DNA of 64,000 nucleotides from JADJPO01 sp046330955. GTDB taxonomy: Bacteria; Actinomycetota; Actinomycetes; Actinomycetales; Kineosporiaceae. Under the pieces are notes generated by a model. The model saw only the letters and a program-made list of their open reading frames with translations, was not told where the DNA came from and ran no database searches. The stretch lies in assembly GCA_046330955.1 (NCBI GenBank), contig JAXLRT010000012.1:86899-150898 (forward strand), given 5' to 3'. Positions 17,400-28,605 of this stretch are shown here, piece by piece (the first letter of the stretch is position 1; each line of letters starts with the position of its first letter). Both the position numbers and the translations under genes were made by a program.

Positions 17400-17999
17400 G
17401 TGACGGGGCGGGCGCAGACCACCGACGGCAGTGTGCTCGCGCTGGCCGGCGCCCGGGAGTCCTCCCGCACCTGGGCGAACCTGGTCACCGCGATCCGCAC
17501 CCTGATCGCCGTCCCGCTGGCCATGGCGGCCGCGGTGCAAGCCTCACCCCAGCTGCTGATCGCGGGGTACCTGACCTACTGGATCGGCGACATCGCGGAC
17601 GGCGCGCTCGCCCGCGCCCTGGATCAGGAGACCCGGATCGGCGCGGTGCTCGACATCGTCGCCGATCGGGCCTGCGGAGCCTGCTGCGCGCTCGCGCTCG
17701 CCGTGATCCGCCCCGAGCTGTGGCCGGCGTTGGCGATCTTCCTGATGCAGTTCATGGTGCTGGACGGCGCGCTGTCGCTGTCGTTCCTGCGCTGGCCGGT
17801 GAAGGGTCCCAACGACTTCCACCTGATCGACCGGACCATCTTCCGCTGGAACTGGTCCAAGCCCGCCAAGGCCCTGAACACCGCCGGCGTGATCCTCGCC
17901 GCCGCCGCCGGCATCGCCATCCTCGCCGTGGTCATCGCCCTGGCCCAGGTGGCCGTCAAGGTCTACTCCACCCACCGCCTGCTGAAGCTCACCCGGTGA
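17400..17999 (+). CDS. CDP-alcohol phosphatidyltransferase
   Basis: 199 aa from GTG at 17400. The full CDP-AP motif D-x2-DG-x2-AR-x8-G-x3-D-x3-D is present as DIADGALARALDQ continuing to TRIGAVLDIVAD near residues 63-88, so the active site is intact. Hydrophobic helices surround it. The family moves a phosphatidyl group from CDP-diacylglycerol to an alcohol (glycerol phosphate, inositol phosphate or similar) in the membrane. Which alcohol is used cannot be told. It is probably co-transcribed with the antiporter and converges with prpE across a repeat-rich gap. Confidence 0.88.
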   Translation: MTGRAQTTDGSVLALAGARESSRTWANLVTAIRTLIAVPLAMAAAVQASPQLLIAGYLTYWIGDIADGALARALDQETRIGAVLDIVADRACGACCALALAVIRPELWPALAIFLMQFMVLDGALSLSFLRWPVKGPNDFHLIDRTIFRWNWSKPAKALNTAGVILAAAAGIAILAVVIALAQVAVKVYSTHRLLKLTR

Positions 18000-18023
18000 G
18001 ACCCAACGCGCAGACCCAAGCCG

Positions 18024-18345
18024 CTCATGCTCCGCAGCTGGCTGCTCAGACTCCGCCGCTGACGCATATCGCGGCCGTTTCAGGGCCTCGGGGTGTCACC
18101 TGCGGAGCATCAGCAGGTTTCGGACGCCGGTCAGCGGCGGTGCAGGCGCCCGATGGGCGCCTGGCTGCGTGAGCCACCCAGGCCACCCAGGTGGTAGGTC
18201 ATCGGCCTCGATGACCGATCCGGTGACGAGCCGGCCGTCACCGCCCCCAAACCGGCTCATGCTCCGCAGGTGACGCGTCCCGGGCCGAAATCGGGCCGAA
18301 AACGCGGTCCCTGCGGAGCATGAACAGTCACCCGCGGAGCATGAG
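18024..18345. repeat. Five copies of a TGCTCCGC(A/G)G repeat in both orientations
   Basis: Copies lie at 18024-18037 and 18256-18274 (CTCATGCTCCGCAG forward) and at 18100-18110, 18311-18323 and 18331-18345 (reverse). TCATGCTCCGCAGG at 18257-18270 is perfectly complementary to CCTGCGGAGCATGA at 18310-18323, giving a 14-bp stem. The repeats fill the 359-bp gap between two convergent genes and could act as a bidirectional terminator or a repeat hot spot. No gene is seen in the gap. Confidence 0.7.
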
Positions 18346-18358
18346 CGGGTTGGGTGGG

Positions 18359-20269
18359 TCAGCTGTGGCGGCGGAGGATGGGAGCCAGGGCGTCCAGGAC
18401 GCTGGCGTCCTCGATGGTGCTCGGCACGGCGGGGTTCTTGCCGTCGGCGATCTCCCGCATGGTCTTGCGCAGGATCTTGCCGGAGCGGGTCTTGGGCAGT
18501 GCCTTGACCACGTCGATCTCGCGCAACGCCGCGACCGCGCCGATCTGCTGGCGCACCAGGGCGACCAGTTCCTGACGCAGCGTCTCGGGGTCGATCTCGA
18601 GACCGGCCTTCAGGACGACGAAGCCGCGCGGGATCTGGCCCTTGAGCTGGTCGGCAACACCGACCACGGCGCACTCGGCGACCGCGGGGTGATGGGCCAG
18701 CACGGCCTCCATCGAGCCTGTCGACAACCGGTGGCCGGCGACGTTGATCACGTCGTCGGTGCGGCCCATGACGTAGACGTAGCCGTCGGCGTCCTTGAAC
18801 CCACCGTCGCCGGTCAGGTACCACCCCGGGAATGTGCTCATATAGCTGGACTCGTACCGCTCGTCGTCGTTCCACAGCGTGGGCAGACACCCGGGCGGCA
18901 GCGGCATCTTGATGCAGATCGAGCCCTCCTCGTCCGCGCCCAGCACCTGGCCGGTCTCGTCGAGGATCTGGACGTCGTAGCCCGGCACCGGCACGGACGG
19001 CGAGCCGGCCTTGATCGGCAACGGGTCGAGACCGCGCAGGTTCGCGCAGATCGCCCAGCCGGTCTCGGTCTGCCACCAGTGGTCGACCACGGGCATACCG
19101 AGCACGCCGGTCGCCCACTCGTAGGTGTCGGGGTCGAGCCGCTCACCGGCCAGGAACAGCGTGCGCATGCACGACATGTCGTAGCGCTTCAGGTGCGAGG
19201 CGTCCGGGTCCTCCTTCTTGATGGCCCGGAAGGCCGTCGGCGCGGTGAACAGCGCGCTGATGCCGTACTCGGAGATCACCCGCCAGAAGGCCCCGGCGTC
19301 CGGGGTGCCGATCGGCTTGCCCTCGTAGACCACCGTGGTGCAGCCGGCCAGCAGCGGGCCGTAGACGATGTAGGAGTGGCCGACCACCCAGCCGACGTCG
19401 CTGGCGGCCCAGAACACCTCGCCGGGGTTGATGTCGTAGATGTTCTTCATCGACCAGTGCAGCGCGACGGCGTGACCGCCGTTGTCACGCACGATGCCCT
19501 TGGGCTTACCGGTCGTACCCGAGGTGTAGAGGATGTACAGCGGGTCGTTGGCCGCGACCGGCACCGCCTCGGCGGGAGCGATCGCGTCCGAGGCCATCGC
19601 GGACGCCCAGTCGACGTCGTTCTCGCCCATCTCGGCGACCGCCTGCGGCCGCTGCAGGATGACGGTCTTCTCGGGCTTGGACTCCGCCAGCTCGATCGCG
19701 GCGTCCAGCATCGGCTTGTAGGGGATGACCCGGCTGGTCTCGATGCCGCAGGACGCCGACACGATCACCTTGGGGGTGGCGTCGTCGATCCGGATCGCCA
19801 ACTCGTTCGGGGCGAAGCCGCCGAACACCACGGAGTGAATCGCGCCCAGGCGGGCGCAGGCGAGCATCGCGATGAGCGCCTCGGGCACCATCGGCATGTA
19901 GACGACCACCCGGTCGCCCTTCTCGACGCCCAGGCTGCGCAGCACGCCGGCGAACTTGGCCACCTGCTCGAGCAGCTGCGCGTAGGTGTAGGTGCGCTTG
20001 CTGTCGGTGACCGGGGAGTCGTAGATCAGGGCGAGCTGGTCGGCCCGGCCGTTGATCACGTGGCGGTCCAGCGCGTTGTAGCAGGTGTTCAGGACCCCGT
20101 CGCCTCGGTCGCACTTGTAGAACGGCGGGTTCGAGTCGTCGAGTACCTGGGTCGGCGCCTCGACCCAGTCGATCCCCTTGGCGGCCTCACCCCAGAACCC
20201 ACTCGGGTCGTCGATGCTGCGACGGAAAGCCGCGGTGTATGCCCCTGTACCAACCTGCGTGGAAGTCAT
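18359..20269 (-). CDS. prpE: Propionyl-CoA synthetase (acyl-CoA synthetase)
   Basis: 636 aa; ATG at 20269 with AGGAG 7 bp upstream. AMP-forming acyl-CoA synthetase: P-loop YTSGTTGKPKGIVRDN near residue 265, the SDVGWVVGHSYIVYGPLL segment characteristic of PrpE/ACSS3, adenine-binding HWWQTETGW, and acetylatable Lys in LPKTRSGKILRKTMR near the C-terminus. The reaction is propionate + ATP + CoA to propionyl-CoA + AMP + PPi; acetate is often accepted too. Upstream, CATCCCTGG (20290-20298) and CCAGGGATG (20317-20325) form an inverted repeat that could be an operator or leader hairpin. Monocistronic, converging on the repeats at 18.0-18.35 kb. Confidence 0.93.
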   Translation of the reverse strand: MTSTQVGTGAYTAAFRRSIDDPSGFWGEAAKGIDWVEAPTQVLDDSNPPFYKCDRGDGVLNTCYNALDRHVINGRADQLALIYDSPVTDSKRTYTYAQLLEQVAKFAGVLRSLGVEKGDRVVVYMPMVPEALIAMLACARLGAIHSVVFGGFAPNELAIRIDDATPKVIVSASCGIETSRVIPYKPMLDAAIELAESKPEKTVILQRPQAVAEMGENDVDWASAMASDAIAPAEAVPVAANDPLYILYTSGTTGKPKGIVRDNGGHAVALHWSMKNIYDINPGEVFWAASDVGWVVGHSYIVYGPLLAGCTTVVYEGKPIGTPDAGAFWRVISEYGISALFTAPTAFRAIKKEDPDASHLKRYDMSCMRTLFLAGERLDPDTYEWATGVLGMPVVDHWWQTETGWAICANLRGLDPLPIKAGSPSVPVPGYDVQILDETGQVLGADEEGSICIKMPLPPGCLPTLWNDDERYESSYMSTFPGWYLTGDGGFKDADGYVYVMGRTDDVINVAGHRLSTGSMEAVLAHHPAVAECAVVGVADQLKGQIPRGFVVLKAGLEIDPETLRQELVALVRQQIGAVAALREIDVVKALPKTRSGKILRKTMREIADGKNPAVPSTIEDASVLDALAPILRRHS

Positions 20270-20508
20270 TCGCGCTCCTGTGCGCTCGTCATCCCTGGCC
20301 AGATCGACGCGCAACCCCAGGGATGCTTCCTCGCATCGTGTGCACCCCAACGGATCGACTCGATCGTCAACGCCCGTCTCGTGCGCCATCGTCGCGGGCA
20401 CGAGCCGCGCCGGGGTAGGCCCGAGCGGTGAGGTAACTCACTCGCGCGACGAGTGGACGAGAGTCACAGAACGCCGCCAGAGACCCCGGACATAGGTCCC
20501 AGAACTAC

Positions 20509-21066
20509 TCAGACCGCCGCGACCACCAGCAGTTCGACCACCCGGTCGAGGAACGCATCGACCGAGGCCTCGCGGTAACCCCGCGCGCCCGACGGCTCTT
20601 GAACACCGCCAGCCGGACGGCGTCCGGCTGCAACGGGCGACCGCTGGCGAAGGCGTCCTCGATCCGCCGGCGAGGTCGTCGACCTGCTCGATGTCGTAGG
20701 TCAGCTCGAGCCCGCTGCCGCCGCGGGGAAGCGCTGGCCGTCGCTGCGGGCGAGCTGGGCGCGCAACGACTGTTCCTGGCTGCGCAGCTGGGTCTGCCAG
20801 CCGCTGCTGCCGGCCCGCTCCTCACCACGATGCTTCTCGCGACGCGCGAAGGCGTCCTCGATGCGGTCGAGCGCGGCGTCCACGGCCTCGACGTCGTACC
20901 CCCCACGCACCAGGTCGAAGCCGACGGTGCGCACGTGCCAGGACGTCATCGTCCCGCCGCGCCCACCGTCCTCGTAGGCCGCCCGCGCCCGGGCCAGGAA
21001 CGCCTCGACCTGCTCGGCGTCGTAACCCTTCGCCAGCCGGCTCGCCCGGGGAAACGTGTCGGTCAC
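20509..21066 (-). CDS. DivIVA-repeat protein, frame broken about three times
   Basis: From GTG at 21066 the frame gives LAKGYDAEQVEAFLARARAA and GGYDVEAVDAALDRIEDAF, two classical DivIVA-type repeats. It then stops; other frames continue with LTYDIEQVDDLAG, RRIEDAFASGRPLQPDAVRL and YREASVDAFLDRVVELL, ending at 20509. Breaks fall near 20726, 20667 and 20585, mostly in G/C runs. Restored length is about 185 aa. Proteins with repeated DivIVA-like motifs are common next to rlmN in actinobacteria and have no firmly known job. The GTG overlaps a possible rlmN stop (GTGA). Confidence 0.7.
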
Positions 21067-22224
21067 GGCGTTGATTGTGCCGAGGGCTGGGCCTGGTCGA
21101 ACCACCTGCGGCGAGCTGACCGCACGCGCCGTCGATCTCGCGGCCTCGGGTGTCACGAATCGTTGTCTGTGATGCCCGCCTCGCGCAAGGTGTCGACGAA
21201 CCGGGTGGCGACCGATGGCTCGCTGGCGGTCCACCGCGAACCAGGGGTGGGATTGAGGGGGATCGGGTTGATGTGCACCCAGCCCGACCCCGCCGATTGA
21301 GCTCACCGGCCAGTTTCTTCGCCCGCCAGGCCTGGTCGTTGACGTCCTGATCAGGGCGTACTCGATGCTCACCCGCCGTCCGGTGGCCCCGGCGTAGCGG
21401 CGCGCGGCGTCCAGAACCTCGCTCACCGGCCACCGCGTGTTGACCGGAACCAGTTCGTCGCGCAGCGCGTCGTCGGGTGCGTGCAGCGACAGCGCCAGGG
21501 TCAGTGGCAGGCCCTCGGCGGCCAGTCGGTCGATGGCCGGCACCAACCCCACGGTGGAGACCGTCAGACCCCGCGCCGACAGCCCCAGCCCCGCCGGAAC
21601 CGGCGAGGTCAGCGCCCGGACGGCGGTCATCAGGGCGCGGTAGTTGGCCAGCGGCTCCCCCATGCCCATGAAGACCACGTTGCTCACCCGGGGGCCGCCG
21701 ATCCGGGCCTGCACCCGCGCCGCCGCCACCACCTGCTCGACGATCTCGGCGGCACTCGGGTTGCGCTTCAGGCCGGCCTGGCCGGTGGCACAGAACGGGC
21801 AGCCCATGCCGCACCCGGCCTGGCTGGAGGCGCACACCGTGACCCGGTCGGGTAGCGCATCAGCACGCTCTCGACGAGCGAGCCGTCGAACAGCTGCCAG
21901 ACGGTCTTGACGGTCTGGTCGTGGTCCGGGTCAGCTCCCGGACGGGGTCAGCAGCGACGGCAACAGGGACGCCGCCAGCCGCTGCCGGGCGGCGGCCGGC
22001 AGGTCGGTCATCACCTCGGCACCGGCACCGTCCGGCCCGATACCGACCAGGTGCTCGAAGTAGTGCACCGAGAGCTGCCGCGCCCGAAACCCCTTGTCGC
22101 CCAGGGCGATGACCGCCTCGGCGCGTTCGGCCTCGGTCAGGTCGGCCAGGTGTCGTGGCGGGCGCGCCACCCCCGCCACCGGACGACGCGACGTGATCAC
22201 CTCGATCCCGACCGGCAGGCTCAC
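21063..22224 (-). CDS. rlmN: 23S rRNA/tRNA m2A methyltransferase RlmN, frame broken several times
   Basis: Pieces in three frames together give a nearly complete radical-SAM RlmN. The N-terminus has LGDKGFRARQLSVHYFEHL, then comes VWQLFDGSLVESVLMRYP, the Fe-S motif CGMGCPFCATGQAG, VSNVVFMGMGEPLANY and LALSLHAPDDALRDELVP. HINPIPLNPTPGSRWTAS and RDTRGREIDGACGQLA follow near the end. Frame breaks are near 21944, 21927, 21858, 21349, 21288 and 21165. The enzyme methylates A2503 of 23S rRNA and A37 of some tRNAs. Start GTG at 22224 overlaps the cdsA stop. The exact 3' end is uncertain because of the breaks. Confidence 0.78.
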
Positions 22225-23777
22225 GTGACGGGAACCAGATACGCCAGCAGCAGGAAGCTCGCCGGGGCGGTGAGCAGCAGCGGAGTCGAGCCGGTCCATC
22301 ATGCCGCCGTGCCCGGGCAGCACGCTGCCCATGTCCTTGGCCCCCAGGTCGCGCTTGAGCAACGACTCGGCCAGGTCGCCGATGGTCGCCGTGACCGCCA
22401 CCGCGGCACCCACGATCGAGCCGGCCCACCACGGCCCGTGCAGCAGCAGGATCACCCCGGCGGTCGCCACGATCATGCAGGCGAGCACCGACCCGCCCAG
22501 CCCCTCCCACGACTTGCGCGGGCTCACGCTGGGCGCCAGCGGGTGCCGGCCGTCGCGGATGCCGGCGGCCAGGCCCCGATGTCGCTGGCCACGGTCACCG
22601 CGATGAACACGATGACCCGCATCGCGCCGTCCGGCGCCGCCAGCATCACGATCGAGAAGGCCGCCATGAACGGCACGTAGGCCGCCGTGAACACCCCCGC
22701 CGAGATGTCGCGCGCGGCGCCGTCCAGGCCGTCGATGATGCGCCACAACAGCACCCCGAACGCGGTCAGCGCGAAGGCGACCAGCAATCCCTCCTCGCGG
22801 GCCACGTAGGCCGAGACCAGCATGCCCAGGGCACCCACGACCAGCGGCACCACCGGGATCTGGATCCGCTTGGCGGCCAGCGCTCCGGCCATCTCCCACA
22901 GCGCGATGACCACGGCCGCCGACACCAGGCCGACGAAGGCCTCCTTGCGGAACAGCAGCGAGGCCAGCACGGCCCCGCCGAGCCCGGCCCCGACGGCGAT
23001 GGCCATCGGCAGGTTGCGCCCCGCACGGCTCGAGGCGCTGCCCGACCGGACGGTGGCGGCCCCGGACGGCGCGCCGCCGCCTCGAGCGCCGACGCGGCGA
23101 GTCCTGGGTGCGGGCGGCCTCGGCCCGCGGCAGCAGCTGGGTTTCCTCCTCGGGGAGGGCATCCCCTCGGACGGCACGGTCGAAGTCGAGCGGGTCCGGC
23201 GCGGGGTCGGCGGAGACCACGACACCGGGGCCGTCGTCGGTGGCCCCCACGATGCGCAGCGAGGCACTCGGCGTCGGGTCGAACGAGACCGGCGGCGTCG
23301 ACAGGATGCGCCGCTGACCAGCCGTCGGCCCGGTGCGGGTGCGCTCGGCCAGCCGGAGCGCCCCGGTGCGGGGGTCGGCGGGCGCGGAGTGGCGGGCGGG
23401 GGTCGGCGGATCGAGACTCGGCGGTGCGGACGTCGATCAGACGTGCCTCGGGAGCCGGCGCCGGTGGGGACGCCGCCCACGGCGCCGGGTCGGGGTGGCC
23501 GACCGGGCGAGCGTCGGCATCGGCCCGGTGGGCAGCAGTCGCGGCGGCAGGGAGGCGGAGTCGGCGCCCTCGACCAGGAGATGGTGCGCGGCGCACCGGT
23601 CTCGGTCGTCGACACGTCGGGCAGTGAGATGACCCGTGGGGGTTCGAACGGCCCGGTGCGCTCGGCGCTCAGACTCGGCCCCGAGGCGGCCCGGGTCACC
23701 CGTGCCGCACGCTCACCGCGCAGCGCGCGGCGGCTCGGCAGCGGATTGCCACCGGTCAGGGGGTCGTGGGCGCTCAT
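22221..23777 (-). CDS. cdsA: Phosphatidate cytidylyltransferase CdsA with long N-terminal extension, frame broken
   Basis: The membrane core (AVGAGLGGAVLASLLFRKEA to the C-terminus) contains the CdsA signature SVSPRKSWEGLGGS and LLKRDLGAKDMGSVLPGHGG followed by MMDRLDS. CdsA makes CDP-diacylglycerol from phosphatidate and CTP in the membrane. Breaks occur near 22283 (DRLDS then LLLTAPASFLLLAY in another frame) and 22568 (DIGAWAAGIRDG needs one added G). Further breaks fall in the 5' third, where Pro/Arg-rich and Asp/Glu-rich stretches suggest a disordered N-terminal extension of about 200 residues. ATG at 23777 overlaps the frr stop (ATGA), supporting this start. Confidence 0.78.
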
Positions 23778-24331
23778 ACCTCGAGCAGCTCGCTCTCTTT
23801 GTGCTTGAGCAGCTCGTCGATCGCCTCGACGTGACGCTTGGTCACCTGCTCGAGCTCCTTCTCGGCGCGGTTCACCTCGTCCTCGCCGGCCTCGCCGTCC
23901 TTGTTGATGCGGTCGAGTTCCTCCTTGGCCCGGCGCCGGATGTTGCGCACCGAGACGCGGGCCTCCTCGGCCTTGTGGCGGGCGATCTTGATGTAGTCCC
24001 GGCGGCGCTCCTCGGTGAGCTGGGGCAGCACCAGCCGGATCACCACGCCGTCGTTGGACGGGTTCACCCCGAGGTCGGAGTCGCGCAGCGCCCGCTCGAT
24101 CGCGCCCATGGAGCCCTTGTCGTAGGGCGAGACCAGCACGGTGCGCGCCTCGGGGGTCTGGAACGAGGCGAGCTGCTGCAACGGCGTCGGAGCGCCGTAG
24201 TAATCAACCATGATCTTGTTGAACATCGCCGGATTGGCCCGCCCGGTGCGGATGCCTGCGAAGTCCTCCTTGGCGACCTCGATCGCCTTCTCCATCTTCT
24301 CTTCGGCCTCGAAGAGAGTCTCGTCGATCAC
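23774..24331 (-). CDS. frr: Ribosome recycling factor
   Basis: 185 aa from GTG at 24331 with GGGAGC about 6 bp upstream, the standard length. Family-typical IRTGRANPAMFNKIMVDYYG, TPLQQLASFQTPEARTVLV, NPSNDGVVIRLVLPQLTEER and VRNIRRRAKEELDRI are all present, covering the three-helix bundle and the small beta domain. With EF-G it splits the post-termination ribosome. It lies between pyrH (55 bp upstream) and cdsA (4-base overlap), the usual bacterial order. Unlike its neighbours it has an intact frame. Confidence 0.97.
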   Translation of the reverse strand: MIDETLFEAEEKMEKAIEVAKEDFAGIRTGRANPAMFNKIMVDYYGAPTPLQQLASFQTPEARTVLVSPYDKGSMGAIERALRDSDLGVNPSNDGVVIRLVLPQLTEERRRDYIKIARHKAEEARVSVRNIRRRAKEELDRINKDGEAGEDEVNRAEKELEQVTKRHVEAIDELLKHKESELLEV

Positions 24332-24386
24332 AGCTGCTCCCTGGTGTGCCAACGGGGTGATTGCACGAGCCGGTGAGGTGGACCGG

Positions 24387-25129
24387 TCAGGTGGCCGAAA
24401 CCAGCGTGCCGATCCTCTCACCTCGGACGGCACGCACGACATTGCCTTGGCCTTCCATCCCGAACACGATCATCGGCATCTCGTTCTCCATGCACAGGGC
24501 GAACGCCGTGGCGTCCGCCACCTTGAGGTTCTGTGCCAAGGCCTCACCGAACGTGATGTGTTCGAGCCGGGTCGCGGTGGGGTCGAGCCGGGGGTCGGCG
24601 GTGTAGACGCCGTCCACGCCGTACTTGCCCATCAGGATGACCTCGCAGTGGGTCTCCAGCGCGCGCTGGGCCGCCACGGTGTCGGTGGAGAAGAACGGCA
24701 TGCCGGCGCCGGCGCCGAAGATCACCACCCGCCCCTTCTCCAGGTGGCGGATCGCCCGGCGCGGGATGTAGGCCTCGGCGATCTGCCCCATGGTGATCGC
24801 GGTCTGCACCCGGGTGTCGATGCCTTCCTTCTCCAGGAAGTCCTGCAACGCCAGGCAGTTCATCACGATGCCGAGCATGCCCATGTAGTCGGCGCGGGCG
24901 CGGTCCATGCCCGCTGCTGCAGCTCGGCGCCGCGGAAGAAGTTGCCGCCACCGATCACCATGGCGATCTGGACGCCGGAGCGCACCGCCTCGGCGATCTC
25001 CTTGGCGATGGCCTTGACCACGTCGGGATCGACGCCGACCTTGCCGCCGCCGAAGGCCTCACCCGAGAGCTTCAGCAGGACTCGGTGGTACCTCAGATCG
25101 TCCGGCGTGTCCTGCGTCTGATCGGCCAT
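24387..25129 (-). CDS. pyrH: UMP kinase, frame broken once
   Basis: ATG at 25129 with a GAGG Shine-Dalgarno. The first frame carries YHRVLLKLSGEAFGGGKVGV and IAMVIGGGNFFRGAELQQR. One missing G near 24911 (GCGGGCATG should be GCGGGGCATG) moves the rest, DRARADYMGMLGIVMNCLAL through FSTDTVAAQRALE and LMGKYGVDGVYTADPR, into another frame. Restored length is about 247 aa, normal for the amino-acid-kinase-fold UMP kinase that makes UDP. As this enzyme is essential, the break is almost surely an error in the sequence. Confidence 0.93.
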
Positions 25130-25173
25130 GGGCCTCAGTCTGCCAGGTCCGGGAGGGGCTCGATGCACGGCGA

Positions 25174-25204
25174 ACGGCCGCCACCCCCGAGGGGTGACGG
25201 CCGT
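25174..25204 (-). terminator. Hairpin between tsf and pyrH
   Basis: ACGGCCGCCACCCC (25174-25187) pairs with GGGGTGACGGCCGT (25191-25204), 13 of 14 positions, around a 3-nt loop. It lies 31 bp past the tsf stop, so it would terminate or attenuate the rpsB-tsf transcript before pyrH. Confidence 0.75.
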
Positions 25205-25234
25205 CCGTGTGAGGCGTTCGCCGAGCGGTCGAGG

Positions 25235-26069
25235 TCAGGCGCCGACCTGGAACCGGGCGTAGGCCTGGGCGGCCACACCGGCCTCGCTGAGCACCTGCTT
25301 GACCGTCTTGGTCTGGTCCTTGGCGAACTTCTGCTCCAGCAGGACGACGTCCTTGAAGAACGCGTCGACCCGACCCTCGACGATGCGCGGCAGGGCCTGT
25401 TCGGGCTTGCCCTCCTCGCGGGACTTCTCCTCGGCGATGTGGCGCTCGGCGGCGACCACCTCGGCCGGCACGGCCTCCCGGGTGAGGTAGGCCGGCTTCA
25501 TCGCCGCAGCGTGCATCGCCACGTCGCGCGCGACCCCGACGTTCTCGGCGGAGCCGTCGACCCCGACCAGGACGCCGATCTGCGGCGGCAGGTCCGGGCT
25601 GGTGCGGTGCAGGTAGCTGGCCACGTGCGGGGCCTCCACCCGGGCCACGCCGCGCACCTCGATCTTCTCGCCGATGGTGCCGGTGGCGTCGGTGATCAGC
25701 TGGGCCACGGTCTGGCCGGGGGCCACCTCGCTGGCCAGCAGCTCGGCGACCGTGGTCGCCTTGATGGCCACGGCCTGGTCGAGCACCTGCTGGGCCAGGG
25801 CCTGGAACTTGTCACCCTTGGAGACGAAGTCGGTCTCGCAGTTGACCTCGACCAGGGTGCCCACGCCGTCGGCGACGTGCGCGGCCACCAGGCCGTTGGA
25901 CGCCGTCCGGTCGGCCCGCTTCTCGGCGGTGGCCTGGCCCTTGATCCGCAGGAACTCGATCGCCTTCGAGGTCGCCGTCGTTCTCCTCGAGTGCCCGCTT
26001 GCAGTCCATCATTCCGGCGCCGGTGAGGTCACGCAGCTTCTTGACGTCGGCTGCGCTGATGTTCGCCAT
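25235..26069 (-). CDS. tsf: Elongation factor Ts, frame broken once
   Basis: ATG at 26069: MANISAADVKKLRDLTGAGM then MDCKRALEENDGDLE, the conserved N-terminal UBA-like domain that contacts EF-Tu. Two bases appear to be missing near 25966 (the residues should run DLEKAIEFLR). The other frame then carries LVEVNCETDFVSKGDKFQAL and the dimerisation core down to QAYARFQVGA. Restored size is about 278 aa. EF-Ts recycles EF-Tu-GDP to EF-Tu-GTP. 53 bp downstream of rpsB in the standard order. Essential, so the break is probably artefactual. Confidence 0.93.
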
Positions 26070-26122
26070 GGGGTTTCGGTACTCCTTCGATTCTGCGTCG
26101 TCCGGGTCTGCGTCGTCCGTGC

Positions 26123-27021
26123 TCAGTTGGTCTCGGCCGGGGCCTCGGTCGCGGCCTCGGTCACCTCGGTCGCGGCGGCCTCGGTCGCCTCCGCGGCGGG
26201 GGCCTCGGCGGCAGCGGCCTCGGGAGCCGCCTGCTCGGCGGGCGCCTCGGAGCCGGCGAGCAGCTCGCGCTCCCACTCGGCCAGCGGCTCGTCGGCGGTG
26301 ACCGCACCGGCGGTGGTGGCCTCGGTGCCCCGCGAGCGGGCCATCAGACCCTCGGCCACGGCGTCGGCGACCACGCGGGTGAGCAGGGTGACCGAGCGGA
26401 TCGCGTCGTCGTTGCCCGGGATCTTGTAGTCGACCTCGTCGGGGTCGCAGTTGGTGTCGAGGATCGCCACGATCGGGATGTTGAGCTTGCGGGCCTCGTC
26501 GACGGCCAGGTGCTCCTTCTTGGTGTCGACGATCCACACCGCGCTCGGAACCCGGGCCATGTCCCGATGCCGCCCAGGGTCTTGGTCAGCTTGTCCTTCT
26601 CGCGGCGCAGGACCAGCAGTTCCTTCTTGGTCATGCCCGAACCGGCCACGTCGTCGAAGTCGAGCAGCTCGAGCTCCTTGAGGCGCTGCAGCCGCTTGTG
26701 CACGGTCTGGAAGTTGGTCAGCATGCCGCCCAGCCAGCGCTGGTTGACATACGGCATCCCGACCCGCGCGGCCTGCTCGGCGATCGGCTCCTGCGCCTGC
26801 TTCTTGGTGCCGACGAACAGGATCGTGCCGCCGTGGGCGACCGTCTCCTTGATGAAGTCGTAGGCGTTGTCGATGAACGACAGCGACTGCTGCAGGTCGA
26901 TGATGTAGATGCCGTTGCGCTCGGTGAAGATGAATCGCTTCATCTTCGGGTTCCAGCGCCGGGTCTGGTGTCCGAAGTGGACGCCGCTCTCGAGGAGCTG
27001 GCGCATCGTGACGACAGCCAT
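26123..27021 (-). CDS. rpsB: 30S ribosomal protein S2, frame broken once
   Basis: ATG at 27021: MAVVTMRQLLESGVHFGHQT and WNPKMKRFIFTERNGIYIID are textbook S2. One base is missing near 26565 (GGCATCGGGACATG should read GGCATCCGGGACATG). The second frame continues MARVPSAVWIVDTKKEHLAV and IPIVAILDTNCDPDEVDYKI. The C-terminus has an Ala/Glu/Thr-rich acidic tail of about 60 residues, longer than in most bacteria but common in actinobacteria. S2 binds the 30S platform and recruits S1-like proteins. First gene of the rpsB-tsf unit; a promoter is visible at 27209-27237. Confidence 0.95.
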
Positions 27022-27208
27022 GATCTCTCGTGTCTCCTGATCGGTTGTCCGCGTCGTCCGGTCGGACGGCGCGCCGAGGCCACGACGCACCAGAGCCGAA
27101 CCCGGACGCCGCCCGGGTGCGGACCGATCGGTGCGCCCCGTTCGAGGTCGAACGGTGTGTGGCGCGGTGATGTCGGACCGGCGTGAGGACACACCGAACC
27201 GCACGGGC

Positions 27209-27237
27209 ATCCTAAGGGTCGGTGACGGGAGGGTCAC
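27209..27237 (-). promoter_or_regulatory. Promoter of rpsB-tsf
   Basis: On the minus strand GTGACC (27232-27237) and TAGGAT (27209-27214) are separated by exactly 17 bp. This fits an actinobacterial housekeeping sigma promoter (TTGACn / TAnnnT). It leaves a leader of about 180 nt before the rpsB ATG, long enough for autoregulation by S2. Confidence 0.55.
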
Positions 27238-27269
27238 CGCGAAATCCCCGCTGCGTAGAGTGCCCGCCA

Positions 27270-28479
<1,210 letters not shown>

Positions 28480-28558
28480 CCCCTGCCCCCTCCTCCCCCT
28501 CCGCCGGCTCCGACGAGGCAATGCCGCACGCCCCTTGACAGGAGGCCAGTCCATATCA

Positions 28559-28585
28559 GCGAGTGCAACGTGACATTGCGCTCGC
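28559..28585. terminator. Bidirectional hairpin between convergent genes
   Basis: GCGAGTGCAA (28559-28568) pairs with TTGCGCTCGC (28576-28585), nine Watson-Crick pairs plus one wobble, around a 7-nt loop. It lies between the aminotransferase stop (28479) and the stop of the opposite gene (28606). Confidence 0.65.
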
Positions 28586-28605
28586 CGGGGATGAGCGTGA
28601 TGCGA

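Noticed and set aside
18024..18345. Repeats considered as a CRISPR array
   Set aside because: Units are short, occur in both orientations and have irregular spacing; no cas genes.
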